Of a stretch of DNA of 64,000 nt, positions 8,648 to 17,145 are shown piece after piece. The notes under the pieces were generated by a model. The model saw only the letters and a program-made list of their open reading frames with translations. It had not been told where the DNA came from and did not search any database. The position numbers and the translations under genes are program-made. Numbering within the stretch: position 1 is the stretch's first letter; every line of letters begins with the position of its first letter. The DNA is from Ottowia thiooxydans DSM 14619 (lineage in GTDB: Bacteria; Pseudomonadota; Gammaproteobacteria; Burkholderiales; Burkholderiaceae_C): assembly GCF_000422885.1 (NCBI RefSeq), contig NZ_AUGX01000013.1, forward strand, positions 62,001-126,000. The letters run 5' to 3'.

Positions 8648-9640
8648 TCAAATCCTGACGATGGTCTTACCGAAGTTCTCACCGGTCAGCATGCGAATGA
8701 AGGCGGGAACCACGCTCTCCAGGCCATCGCTGATATCTTCTTGTACGTGAATGTGGCCTGCCCGGTACCACGATGCCATGTCGCGCAGGAAGTCTGCTCG
8801 CCGATGGAGGTGATCGCTCATGATGAAGCCGTGGATCTTCAGCCGCTTTGAAAGAATCTGGAACCAGCCGGGACCGTCCTGGCGGTTATCGTTGTATTCG
8901 GCGATCAAACCGCACACCGCGATTCGTCCGCCCTGGTTCATCAGCGGCCAAACGGCGTCACGGACAGCGCCTCCCACGTTGTCGAAGTAGACATCTACGC
9001 CTGACGGACAGGCCGCCCTCAGCTGTTCGGCGAAATCAGCGCACCGATAGTCCACTGCGGCGTCGAACCCGAGTTGCGCGGTCACATGCGCCACCTTGGC
9101 TGCGCCTCCGGCGATGCCGACCACGCGGCATCCCATTTGCCTGGCAATTTGCCCCACGTTGGAACCTACGCCGCCGCTGGCTGCGGAGACCACCACGGTG
9201 TCGCCCTCGCGTGGTTGGCCTAAATCGAGCAGCCCAACGTATGCCGTCATCCCGGAGGTGCCCAAGGCGCCTAGCCAGACACTCGGCGGGGCGATGGTTT
9301 CATCGACCTTGACCAGATTGGAGCCAGGGGCTGTGGAGTATTCCTGCCAGCTACCACTCACAGACATGACGGAGGTGCCCACGGGCAGGCCTGGATCACG
9401 AGACTCGACAACGCGGCCGATGGCCTGCCCATAGACGACGTCCCCTAGCGCCATGGGCTCCCTGTATGACGCTTGTTCACCCATGCGCAACCGGGCGGCG
9501 GGTGCAAGACCCAGGCAGGTGTGTCGCAGGAGCACTTCCCCTGCCTCTGGTCGAGGCACAGGGGCGCTTTCGATTCGGAAGTCTTCCGGGCGGGGCACGC
9601 CCTGCGGGCGGGCGGCGAGCACGATGCGTCGGTTGATCAT
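8648..9640 (-). CDS. NADP-dependent MDR oxidoreductase (CurA/prostaglandin reductase-like)
   Basis: Protein of 330 aa from ATG 9640. It is a zinc-free medium-chain dehydrogenase/reductase, close to CurA/YncB and leukotriene B4 12-hydroxydehydrogenase. These reduce alpha,beta-unsaturated ketones with NADPH. The N-terminal GroES-like half starts NRRIVLAARPQGVPRPEDF; the Rossmann half has GTSGMTAYVGLLDLG, the nucleotide loop VVSAASGGVGSNVGQIARQMG, and DVYFDNVGGAVRDAVWPLMN. A palindrome at 9783-9812 lies upstream and could be its operator. The true substrate is unknown. Confidence 0.92.
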   Translation of the reverse strand: MINRRIVLAARPQGVPRPEDFRIESAPVPRPEAGEVLLRHTCLGLAPAARLRMGEQASYREPMALGDVVYGQAIGRVVESRDPGLPVGTSVMSVSGSWQEYSTAPGSNLVKVDETIAPPSVWLGALGTSGMTAYVGLLDLGQPREGDTVVVSAASGGVGSNVGQIARQMGCRVVGIAGGAAKVAHVTAQLGFDAAVDYRCADFAEQLRAACPSGVDVYFDNVGGAVRDAVWPLMNQGGRIAVCGLIAEYNDNRQDGPGWFQILSKRLKIHGFIMSDHLHRRADFLRDMASWYRAGHIHVQEDISDGLESVVPAFIRMLTGENFGKTIVRI

Positions 9641-9782
9641 GGCTTTGTTTGCGCTGCTTGGATGACGCGGGCGGCGTGGTGAACTCACATGTGCCCCGGG
9701 CGGCGAAGCTCCTGTTGTCTTGCAGGAAGATCTGATGCCAATGGCTGCTTTATGGCGAACCCAGTCACGCAACGGCGCTGTC

Positions 9783-9812
9783 CGGTTAATCGGATAGTTT
9801 TCCTATTAACCG
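9783..9812. promoter_or_regulatory. Inverted-repeat operator candidate upstream of the MDR gene
   Basis: CGGTTAAT (9783-9790) and ATTAACCG (9805-9812) are perfect 8-bp arms separated by 14 bases, in an AT-richer patch. On the minus strand TTGATA and TATAGT promoter-like words lie beside it. It is 143 bases upstream of the MDR start and past the end of the fumarylacetoacetase gene, so it most likely controls the MDR gene. No regulator gene is adjacent. Confidence 0.5.
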
Positions 9813-9886
9813 AACTATATATCAATCGCGAGTCGCCATAGGCCTGCATAGGCGCAGCAGCGGACAGCGCTCAAGCTCACCTCATT

Positions 9887-11203
9887 TCAAACGGCTGGTA
9901 GCACCATGCCTCGGCACTCGCCAAAGCCAATCCGTGCAGCACCTTCGCGTTCGCACCAGCCGCGCAGGATCACGGCATCCCCGTCCAGCAGGAAAGTTCG
10001 CTGCTCGCCGGTACCGGATAAGGTGATCGGTTTGGTGCCGCCCTGGCTCAGCTCGACGATAGCGCCTGCTTCTCCGGCCGTGGGGCCGCTGATGGTGCCG
10101 GTACCGCACAGGTCGCCGGGTTGCAGGTTGCAGCCACCCACGGTGTGCTGCGCGAGCATTTGCGCAATCGTCCAGTACTGGTGGCGGAAGCTGGTGCGGG
10201 TGATCTCCGCAGGTGCGAGGCCTTTCGCGCGGTGCTGCTCAGACTCAAGGCCTACGGCGAGTTGAACATCCACGCCGCCAGAGGCGCGGTTGGCTGCCTC
10301 GTCAAGGTAGGCCAGCGGCTGAGGTTCGTCTGCAGGGCGCTCAAAGGGCACACGGAAAGGTGCCAAGGCCTCCATGGTGACGATCCAGGGCGAAATGCTG
10401 GTGCAGAAGTTCTTCCCAAGGAAGGGGCCCAGGGGGTTCATCTCCCAGAACTGATGATCACGCGCTGACCAGTCATTCAGCAAGCACATGCCGAAGATAT
10501 GCTGCTCGGCCTCCGCCAGTGGCACAGGCCGGCCCATGGGGTTGCCGGGGCCGACGAAAAAGCCCATCTCCAGTTCGAAATCGAGTCGCGTGCAGGCGTT
10601 GTACACGGGCGCCTTGGCGCCTGGCGGCATGGCTTGGCCATGAGGTCGGTGGTAATCGGTTCCGCTGATCACCACGCTGCTGGCGCGCCCGTGATAGGCG
10701 ATGGGTAGCCATTGGAAATTGGGGCTCAGCGGATCATCAGGCCGGATCACGCGGCCAACGTTGCGCGCGTGGTGGATGGAGGTGTAGAAATCGGTGTAGT
10801 CGCCAATGCGTGATGGCAGGCGATGTTCTACGTCGGCCTGAGCGATGAGGCTGGCTTGCACAGCTTCTTGCGCGGCCGCGCCTTCTGCCAGCGCCTCGAA
10901 CAGTGCATGCCGCAAGGCACGCCAGGCAGCCGGGCCAGCTGCCATGAAATCATTGAGCGAGTCTTGCGCGGTCAGGCGCAGGGCATCGGAAGCGGCGCCG
11001 GTGACGACGCCCTTGTCAGCAAACACCGAAAGATCGATCACTTGGTCACCAATGGCCACGGCCCCGCGAAAAGCCTCGTTGCTGCCACGGCGTCGAATCA
11101 CCCCAAAAGGCAAATTCTGGATCGGAAAATCGCCGCCGGCAGTATTGGCAGAAGCGAGCCAGCTGCGTGCTGCGGGGTTGTGGGTGTGATCAAGCTGCGT
11201 CAT
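9887..11203 (-). CDS. fahA: Fumarylacetoacetase
   Basis: Protein of 438 aa. It hydrolyses 4-fumarylacetoacetate to fumarate and acetoacetate, the last step of tyrosine/homogentisate degradation. Family signatures are RIGDYTDFYTSIHHARNVG, YHGRASSVVISGTDYHRPHG (catalytic His and substrate contact), LDFELEMGFFVGPGN (metal ligands), WSARDHQFWEMNPLGPFLGK and GDLCGTGTISGP. It is the last gene of a minus-strand series that begins at the TetR gene near 17.0 kb. No homogentisate dioxygenase gene is in the window. The acetoacetate formed is the substrate of the synthetase encoded at 17146-19251. Confidence 0.96.
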   Translation of the reverse strand: MTQLDHTHNPAARSWLASANTAGGDFPIQNLPFGVIRRRGSNEAFRGAVAIGDQVIDLSVFADKGVVTGAASDALRLTAQDSLNDFMAAGPAAWRALRHALFEALAEGAAAQEAVQASLIAQADVEHRLPSRIGDYTDFYTSIHHARNVGRVIRPDDPLSPNFQWLPIAYHGRASSVVISGTDYHRPHGQAMPPGAKAPVYNACTRLDFELEMGFFVGPGNPMGRPVPLAEAEQHIFGMCLLNDWSARDHQFWEMNPLGPFLGKNFCTSISPWIVTMEALAPFRVPFERPADEPQPLAYLDEAANRASGGVDVQLAVGLESEQHRAKGLAPAEITRTSFRHQYWTIAQMLAQHTVGGCNLQPGDLCGTGTISGPTAGEAGAIVELSQGGTKPITLSGTGEQRTFLLDGDAVILRGWCEREGAARIGFGECRGMVLPAV

Positions 11204-11336
11204 GGTGGGGTCCAGAGGTAATTCAATTGAGCATGTCGAAGGACGGCGCCTCGCCTATTGGGCGGTGCGATGCGCTTTGATGAGCCGAGGGGCCACCCGC
11301 CATTGGGCAGGTGCCTGCGGGTGAATCTTGAACCGC

Positions 11337-12146
11337 TTAGGGCGTTGAAGCCATCAGCGCTTCATCGAAAATCGCCACGGCACGCGTCCAGCCGGCAGAG
11401 GCGCCGCGAATCTTGTGCGGGAAGCAAGAGATGTAGAAACCGGAAGCGGGCAGTGCCTCCAGGTTGTGCAGCTTTTCAAGGTGGCAGTAGCCGATGTCGC
11501 GACCGGCCTTGTGGCCTTCCCATATCAAGCTGGGGTCGTGGGTTTCGGCATATTTTTCAGCGGTGTAGATGAAGGGCGCGTCCCAGCTCCATGCGTCTGT
11601 GCCGGTCAGGCGTACGCCGCGCTCAAGAAGGTACATCGTGGCTTCGTAGCCCATGCCGCAACCTGCTGCCACGAAATCATTGTGGCCATAGCGGCTGCCA
11701 GCGCGGGTGTTGACGACGACGATTTCCAGGGGCTGCAGTTCGTGGCCAATGCGCTTGAGCTCGGCTTCGACGTCAACGGCGGTGACCACGTAGCCGTCTG
11801 CGAAGTGGCGGAAGTCAAGCTTCACGCCAGGCTGGAAGCACCATTCGAGTGGAACTTCGTCGATAGTCCAGGCCTTCTTCTTATCGCCCAGCGCCTTATC
11901 CATCGTGCTATGAAAATGATAGGGGGCGTCGAGGTGCGTGCCATTGTGGGTGGAGAGCTGGATCATCTCCACTGCCCACACTTCGCCATCAGGCAGGTCT
12001 TCCTTTTTCAGGCCGGGGAAAAACGGCCCCATTTGCTCGAACGAGTTCTCATGATTGAAGTACTGGATCTTCGGCGCGAACGCTGGTGGATCAGAGATGA
12101 CGTCGTTCTCAAGGTAAATGGACAGGTCGATGAAGCGGCGCGCCAT
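11337..12146 (-). CDS. Cyclase family metal-dependent hydrolase
   Basis: Protein of 269 aa of the cyclase fold (PF04199), which includes bacterial kynurenine formamidase and isatin hydrolase. The metal-binding HNGTHLDAPYHF motif is present, with RFIDLSIYLENDVISDPPAF at the N terminus. GHNDFVAAGCGMGYEATMYLLERGVRLTGTDAWSWDAP is the downstream catalytic region. It is longer than KynB (~210 aa) and lacks kyn neighbours, so its substrate is open. It lies between a methyltransferase gene and fahA, all on the same strand. Confidence 0.88.
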   Translation of the reverse strand: MARRFIDLSIYLENDVISDPPAFAPKIQYFNHENSFEQMGPFFPGLKKEDLPDGEVWAVEMIQLSTHNGTHLDAPYHFHSTMDKALGDKKKAWTIDEVPLEWCFQPGVKLDFRHFADGYVVTAVDVEAELKRIGHELQPLEIVVVNTRAGSRYGHNDFVAAGCGMGYEATMYLLERGVRLTGTDAWSWDAPFIYTAEKYAETHDPSLIWEGHKAGRDIGYCHLEKLHNLEALPASGFYISCFPHKIRGASAGWTRAVAIFDEALMASTP

Positions 12147-12173
12147 GGAAGTCTCCAGAAAATAAATGAATGT

Positions 12174-12923
12174 TCAAGCCGGCAGCGAATAGGCGACGCC
12201 CGGCTCATGCGGAAGACGCAGGGCCCGGACGATGGCCCAGCCTTTGTCGAAAGTGATGCTCTGGTCTTCAACCGGTTGGAAAAGCGAAATGGTGTCGAGG
12301 CTTTTCTTGCCGAATACAAAGTTGCCAATCAACATGGGCGTGATCGAGTAGATCAAGGGCAGCAGGCCAAGGACCGCAGTCGCGGGGACGCAGATAAGGT
12401 GTTTCTCAAAATCGCCGCTCTGAATTTCATCTTGCGGAAAAAACCACAAGGGCGTGCTCATCACGAAGCGTGCATCCTCTCGCATGTGGGTCAACACCTT
12501 GGTCAGAACCGCCTTGGCGGTGGGCACGTCCAGGTGCTCGATCACATCCATCAGGCAGATGACGTCGTATTGACGTAGCTGGGCTTCGTCCAGTTGCTGT
12601 ACCAGACCGTGCCACACGTTCCTGTAGACACGCTGCGAGATGAGGGCTTGGTTATGGCAATTGGGTTCCCAGGCGTCCAAGCCGTCAATGTTCCAGTGGG
12701 CGGTTTGTGAATGCCCTTTGATCAGGTGGCCCATCCCACCCACGCCAAAGCCGATGTCCAGCACCGAAATCGGGGCTGAGACGTCGGTCACGCTATTGAA
12801 AATGATGTTTTTGTCGGCCAGGGACCCACCGTCTGGCATCAGGGTGAAAGTCTTGAGAGGGACGATGGCCCCATAGTCTTTGACGATTTGTCGCATCGCT
12901 GCTGAGGGATTTTCAGGTGTCAT
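12174..12923 (-). CDS. Class I SAM-dependent methyltransferase
   Basis: Protein of 249 aa. ISVLDIGFGVGGMGHLIKG is SAM motif I, WNIDGLDAWEPNCHNQALI the beta-2 region, and YDVICLMDVIEHLDVPTAKAVL a motif typical of the UbiG/COQ3-like group. The C-terminal half is hydrophobic (LGLLPLIYSITPMLIGNFVFG), perhaps a substrate cap. The acceptor is unknown. It begins 9 bases after the stop of the upstream ABC permease gene, indicating the same transcript. Confidence 0.85.
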   Translation of the reverse strand: MTPENPSAAMRQIVKDYGAIVPLKTFTLMPDGGSLADKNIIFNSVTDVSAPISVLDIGFGVGGMGHLIKGHSQTAHWNIDGLDAWEPNCHNQALISQRVYRNVWHGLVQQLDEAQLRQYDVICLMDVIEHLDVPTAKAVLTKVLTHMREDARFVMSTPLWFFPQDEIQSGDFEKHLICVPATAVLGLLPLIYSITPMLIGNFVFGKKSLDTISLFQPVEDQSITFDKGWAIVRALRLPHEPGVAYSLPA

Positions 12924-12932
12924 ACGAGAAGT

Positions 12933-13697
12933 TCAAGGATGTTGCCAACGCAGAAGGCGCCGCTCCAGCATCGCTAGAAACGCGTTGCTTACAAAGCCGA
13001 TGGCACCCAGCAAGACGATACCCGCAAACAGCTCGCTCGCGCGAAAGGAACGCGCGGCCAGCAAGATGGCTTGGCCCAGACCCGGTTGTGAAGCGATCAT
13101 TTCACCCACCACACTGACGATCAATGAGACTGTCATTGAAAGCCGCATGCCGGCCACGATGTCAGGCAGCGCATTAGGCAAGCCGATCTTCCAGAGAAAC
13201 TCGCTACGATTGAGCTGCAACGCGGTCGCTACCTCCCGCAAACGCACGTGTACGCCAGCCAAGCCGTGCACAGTGGCCAGCAACACCGGCCACATGGCAC
13301 CGAAGGCGACCACCGCCAGCACCATGCCACCAGAGAGGCCAAAGATGGCGATCGCCAGCGGAATCACCGCTGAGGCTGGCAACGGGCGAATGAATTCGAG
13401 CGTTGGTCCGATCCAGGCACGTGCCGCAGCGCTGCTGCCCACCAGTGCGCCCAAGGCGATACCGGCCACACTGGCCAAACCCCAGCCGGCCAGCATGCGG
13501 CCCACGGTGGCTCCGGTGAAAGCGGTCAACTCGCCATCGACCAACCCCTCGCGCAGGCTGGAGAGTGTGGCTTCAGGAGTGGGCAAGAACACTTTGCTGA
13601 TCCAGCCCGCGTGGCTGGCCATCCACCACATCGCCAGCAAACCGGCCAACACAGCCAGGGAGCCGCAGAGTTCCGCAGGGGTCAAGCGCCGATTCAT
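12933..13697 (-). CDS. ABC transporter permease (SsuC/TauC type)
   Basis: Protein of 254 aa with about six membrane segments. It carries the EAA-type loop facing the ATPase (EVATALQLNRSEFLWKIGLPNALPDIVAGMRLSM), as in nitrate/sulfonate/taurine transporters. FIRPLPASAVIPLAIAIFGLSGG is the other conserved part. Its start overlaps the stop of the second permease gene by 4 bases. The two permeases probably form a heterodimer with the ATPase at 14609. Confidence 0.92.
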   Translation of the reverse strand: MNRRLTPAELCGSLAVLAGLLAMWWMASHAGWISKVFLPTPEATLSSLREGLVDGELTAFTGATVGRMLAGWGLASVAGIALGALVGSSAAARAWIGPTLEFIRPLPASAVIPLAIAIFGLSGGMVLAVVAFGAMWPVLLATVHGLAGVHVRLREVATALQLNRSEFLWKIGLPNALPDIVAGMRLSMTVSLIVSVVGEMIASQPGLGQAILLAARSFRASELFAGIVLLGAIGFVSNAFLAMLERRLLRWQHP

Positions 13698-14458
13698 GCG
13701 ATGACCTCACCCATGCGCCGAGCCACGCTGCGCTGCAACCATAAGGCGCCAGCGTTGATGGCAAACCCCACCAGGCCGATCCACAACAACCAGGCCAGCA
13801 TCAAGGCGGGATCAAGGCTTTGCTGTGCGATCATCATGGCGTAGCCCATGCCGTTCGGGTTGGCGGCAATTTCTACGGTGACGGCCACCACCAACGCGAT
13901 CGCTACGCCCAGGCGCAGGGCCACGAACAAGCGCGGCACTATGGCGGGCCCCACGATCCAGGCAAAGCGCTGCCAGGCGTTCATCTGGAGTGCACGCGCG
14001 ACTTCCAGCAAGCGCGGCTCCACTTGTTGCGCGGCAGCTTGCGCCAGCAGTGCCATAGGCCATAGGCAGGCGAAGGCCACCACACTGATTTCCATACGCA
14101 GCCCAAAGCCGAAGATCAGCATGGCCAAGGGAATCAAAGCGACTGAAGGCACCGGGCGCAACACTTCCACGCTGATGAAAGAAAGGCGTGCAGCGCGAGC
14201 TGACAAGCCTAAAAGCGTGCCTAGCGCGACGCCCAGGCCACCCCCGATCAACAGGCCGAGCGCCGCACTGCCGAGGGTAAAAGCCGTGGCAGTGAGCAGG
14301 GATCCGTCGGCCAGCGCTCCGCCGAAGGCGCGCAATGCGGCACTGGGCGGTGCAACCGAGTCGCTGCTGGCACCAATGGTGCGCGCCCACAGCTCCAGTC
14401 CCGCCAGTAGCAGCGCAGGGAATACGAACGGCCGTAGCCAACTAGTACTGCGTTTCAT
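13694..14458 (-). CDS. ABC transporter permease (SsuC/TauC type)
   Basis: Protein of 254 aa from ATG 14458. It is a hydrophobic protein with the same family signatures as its neighbour: VLRPVPSVALIPLAMLIFGFG and the coupling loop LLEVARALQMNAWQRFAWIVGPAIVPRLFVALRLGVAIALV. It has a C-terminal extension (WLLWIGLVGFAINAGALWLQR). Two non-identical permeases per system is less usual than the single permease of TauABC and suggests a heterodimeric pore. Confidence 0.9.
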   Translation of the reverse strand: MKRSTSWLRPFVFPALLLAGLELWARTIGASSDSVAPPSAALRAFGGALADGSLLTATAFTLGSAALGLLIGGGLGVALGTLLGLSARAARLSFISVEVLRPVPSVALIPLAMLIFGFGLRMEISVVAFACLWPMALLAQAAAQQVEPRLLEVARALQMNAWQRFAWIVGPAIVPRLFVALRLGVAIALVVAVTVEIAANPNGMGYAMMIAQQSLDPALMLAWLLWIGLVGFAINAGALWLQRSVARRMGEVIA

Positions 14459-14472
14459 CAAAAGGCTGACTC

Positions 14473-14581
14473 AATGAAATTGATGGATTTGTTCGGCAGG
14501 CAAGGCGCAAACCACAGCGATAGCCGTAGCTATCGCGAGGATTTGTAACGCTGCATGGTGGGCAAAGACGCGATTTCATGT
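14473..14581. repeat. Palindromic extragenic element inside the ABC operon
   Basis: The gap between the ATPase and permease genes is filled by an element whose ends are imperfect inverted repeats (AATGAAATTG / CGATTTCATG). Inside is a perfect hairpin, GCGATAGC (14517-14524) and GCTATCGC (14529-14536) with a CGTA loop. Such elements resemble the multi-copy extragenic palindromes of Comamonadaceae (recollection, not checked). It may alter transcript stability between the operon halves. Confidence 0.55.
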
Positions 14582-14608
14582 CAGCTTTTTGGTGAAACGC
14601 AGTACTCC

Positions 14609-15379
14609 TCATGTGTGCCCCAGGTATTGGTACAACTCACGCCGCAACCGCAGGAACTCAGGATGCTCTTTGGTGGAGAGTTGCTCACGCGGTTTGGGCA
14701 GCGGAACGTCAATCAGCGCCGCGAGGCTGGGCTGCTCGGGCGTGGGGTTAGCGCGCAAGGCCAGTACCCGATCACCCAGATACAGCGCCTCTTCGAGATC
14801 GTGGGTCACGAAAAGAACGGTCAGGCCTTGCTCGCGCACTAGCCGCGCTACTTCGTCTTGCAGGCTTTCACGCGTCATGGCGTCGAGGGCACCGAAAGGT
14901 TCATCCATCAGCATCACTTCGGGCGATTGCGCCAGACAGCGTGCAATCTGCACGCGCTGCTGCATGCCACCGGAAAGTTGCGCGGGGAACTTGTGCGCAT
15001 GTGCGCTGAGGCCCACTGTGGCCAGCACGCGCTCAATGCGCTCCGCCTGCTCAGCTTGAGGCACGCGTGCGGCTTCCAGCGCCAGAGCGACGTTGCGTGC
15101 CACCGTGCGCCACGGCAGAAGCGCGCGGCCATAGTCCTGAAACACAAACGCCACTTCGCGCGAAGGCCCCGTCACCTGTTGGCCATGGCGAGTGACCTGC
15201 CCGCTGCTTGGTGTGACGAAACCGGCCGCGGCCCGCAGCAAGGTCGTCTTGCCGCAGCCTGAGGGCCCGATGATGCAGACGAACTCGCCACGTTTGATGT
15301 GCACGCTGGTGGGCGAGAGAATCTCACGCCCACCCAGATGGATGGCAACACGGTCGAACGTTAGGAGGCTATCCGTCAT
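14609..15379 (-). CDS. ABC transporter ATP-binding protein (SsuB/TauB type)
   Basis: Protein of 256 aa from ATG 15379 (TTG 15385 is an alternative). Walker A is GPSGCGKTTLL, the Q-loop is FVFQDYG, the signature is LSGGMQQRVQIARCLAQ, Walker B is EVMLMDEPFGALDA and the H-loop is VLFVTHDLEEA. The EPFGALD form is typical of the nitrate/sulfonate/taurine group of importers. It sits directly downstream of the binding protein gene and energises the two permeases encoded at 12933-14458. Confidence 0.95.
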   Translation of the reverse strand: MTDSLLTFDRVAIHLGGREILSPTSVHIKRGEFVCIIGPSGCGKTTLLRAAAGFVTPSSGQVTRHGQQVTGPSREVAFVFQDYGRALLPWRTVARNVALALEAARVPQAEQAERIERVLATVGLSAHAHKFPAQLSGGMQQRVQIARCLAQSPEVMLMDEPFGALDAMTRESLQDEVARLVREQGLTVLFVTHDLEEALYLGDRVLALRANPTPEQPSLAALIDVPLPKPREQLSTKEHPEFLRLRRELYQYLGHT

Positions 15380-15386
15380 GGGCAAG

Positions 15387-16328
15387 TTACTTGAAAATCA
15401 GTGAGCTGACGTTGGGCGAGGTCTTGAGCATGTCCTGGTCTTTCATCAGTGAAACCCAGTAGTCCAATTGCTTGGTCGTGACAACGGGGCCAGGAGGCGA
15501 GATCTGCATTTTTGCCAGCACTTCAGGCGGCAGCTTGATGTACTTGCCGACGGTGGCTCGCACGGCATCGTTGTTCTTGGGGTTTTGCATGAACGTGGCA
15601 CCTTCCTGCACAGCCTGCTGGAAGGCGCGCACCGCAGCCGCGTTCTTTTGTGCCCAATCCCGACGAGCCACGTGGATGATGGTGGGCTGGCCTTCTGGAA
15701 GGAAGGTGGAATAGTAGGAGGCCACATAGCCTGCGCCGGTGTCCGTGATGCGGCTCATGAATGGATCTGCGCTGACCACTGCATCAACCGAGCCACCGCG
15801 CAGCATGTCTCCGTGCTGAGGGAACGCAGCTTCAAGGAAAGTGACCTTTTTGTAATCAACGCCCTGGCTCTTAAGCCAGGCGCGGAAGGTCACGTGCAGG
15901 AACGCGCCAAGGCCTGGCACGCCGATTTTCTTGCCCACGCAATCGGCTGCAGTCTTGATGCCGCTGCCTGCGCGTGCCACCAGGCCGAAACCGGTGATCG
16001 ACTTGGAAGTGACGCCGCCGCCGGCCACCACCACCTGATCGAGCCCGCCATCCACCGATTGCAAGTACACGCTGGGTGTGGGGCCGCCTATGTGCAGCGA
16101 ATCTGCCTGAACGGCCGCGGGAATAGTGGAGTTGAGCGGAATGAACTTCAACTCCACATCAAGACCGCGTTTTTTGAAATAGCCTTGTTCCGCAGCCACA
16201 AAGACCGAGGTGAAGTCTGTCACTGCCGTATAGCCAAAAACGATTTTGGTCGTTTGGCTGAAGGCTGGGCGGGCCAAGCCAACGGCGGCCAGCGCGGCCA
16301 GAGCTTGCAGGGTGTTACGGCGTTTCAT
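15387..16328 (-). CDS. ABC transporter substrate-binding protein (NMT1/THI5-like)
   Basis: Protein of 313 aa with an arginine-rich signal peptide (MKRRNTLQALAALAAVGLARPAFSQ), hence periplasmic, possibly Tat-exported. The mature part starts TTKIVFGYTAVTDFTSVFVAAEQGYFKKRGLDVELKF, typical of NMT1/THI5-like and SsuA-like proteins, which bind thiamin precursors, sulfonates or small aromatics. The ribosome binding site is AAGGAGA. Its ATG overlaps the stop of the upstream TetR gene. The ligand is unknown; fahA and a cyclase in the same operon hint at an aromatic or keto acid. Confidence 0.92.
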   Translation of the reverse strand: MKRRNTLQALAALAAVGLARPAFSQTTKIVFGYTAVTDFTSVFVAAEQGYFKKRGLDVELKFIPLNSTIPAAVQADSLHIGGPTPSVYLQSVDGGLDQVVVAGGGVTSKSITGFGLVARAGSGIKTAADCVGKKIGVPGLGAFLHVTFRAWLKSQGVDYKKVTFLEAAFPQHGDMLRGGSVDAVVSADPFMSRITDTGAGYVASYYSTFLPEGQPTIIHVARRDWAQKNAAAVRAFQQAVQEGATFMQNPKNNDAVRATVGKYIKLPPEVLAKMQISPPGPVVTTKQLDYWVSLMKDQDMLKTSPNVSSLIFK

Positions 16329-17041
16329 CAGGGTCTCCTTTGGTTTGTTTGAAGTACAGCGTCCATGCCGGCGGCGATGAAGCTGATCAGAAGGGGTTCG
16401 GCAGCGGTGTCGTTGGGAGGGTTGATTCCGTGCGACAGGCGCTCCACACGTTGGTCACTGATGTGATGCAGCAGAGCGCCCAGCGCGAACTGGTAGCCCC
16501 ATGCCGCTTGCGCGCGAGTGGCCTGCGGGCGTGCGGCATGCAACGCATCGATGAAGGCGTGGGCCAGGGGATCGAAAAAGTCACGCAGTACCCGGTCAGT
16601 TTCTTCGCGGGCGTATGAGAGTTCGCGGCTGACCAGCAAGGCATAGAACTCACCCTCGGGGCTGGTCCGCATTTGCAGCACGGGCTCCACGAACGCGCTC
16701 ACGATGGGTTGCAGCGCGGAAGGCTGTGCCGTGATCTCAGGCATGACTGCGCGCAGCAGGGCCAGGCGGGCTTCAATGGTGGGCTGCCAGCGTTCAAAAA
16801 TGGCGTGAAACAGCTCGTGCTTGGCACCGAAGTAGTAACCCACCAGAGCCAGTGGCACGCCGGCTTCACTCGCAATTTTTCGCAGCGGAACAGCGTGATA
16901 GCCATGCTGGGCAAAAAGCTTCTCTGCCGCCAGGAGGATATCGGCCCGGCGGTCCCGGCGCTCTGATGAAGTTGTCTTGCGTGCGGCACCGCCTGCACGC
17001 CGAACGGGCGAAGCGAGGTGGGCGAGCGAGGCTGGAGACAT
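16328..17041 (-). CDS. TetR family transcriptional regulator, first gene of the ABC/fahA operon
   Basis: Protein of 237 aa from ATG 17041; in-frame ATGs at 17077 and 17101 would extend it. The TetR HTH is RRADILLAAEKLFAQHGYHAVPLRKIASEAGVPLALVGYYFGAKHELF. The C-terminal part, including FVEPVLQMRTSPEGEFYALLVSRELSYAREETDRVLRDFF, fits the CecR/YbiH-like group. It overlaps the binding-protein gene by one base and is divergent from acetoacetyl-CoA synthetase, so it may control both directions. Confidence 0.88.
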   Translation of the reverse strand: MSPASLAHLASPVRRAGGAARKTTSSERRDRRADILLAAEKLFAQHGYHAVPLRKIASEAGVPLALVGYYFGAKHELFHAIFERWQPTIEARLALLRAVMPEITAQPSALQPIVSAFVEPVLQMRTSPEGEFYALLVSRELSYAREETDRVLRDFFDPLAHAFIDALHAARPQATRAQAAWGYQFALGALLHHISDQRVERLSHGINPPNDTAAEPLLISFIAAGMDAVLQTNQRRP

Positions 17042-17050
17042 GGGGTGATT

Positions 17051-17085
17051 GAACAGGTGTACAAGATTTTTGAACATTCGTACAA
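17051..17085. promoter_or_regulatory. Direct-repeat operator candidate in the tetR/aacS divergent region
   Basis: GAACAGGTGTACAA (17051-17064) and GAACATTCGTACAA (17072-17085) match at 11 of 14 positions and are 21 bases apart, two turns of the helix. Together they also give TGTAC-N17-GTACA. They lie just upstream of the chosen tetR start. If a longer tetR start is correct, the repeats would be coding. Confidence 0.4.
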
Positions 17086-17145
17086 ACCCGAAGGCTCCCA
17101 TGTTGCTCTTGGCGAATTCGCCCCGCCGCCTCAATAATCCAACGC

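Noticed and set aside
11415-12578. Long plus-strand frame (387 codons) opposite the cyclase and methyltransferase genes
   Set aside because: Antisense shadow of two clear enzymes; it runs over their boundary without any domain signal.
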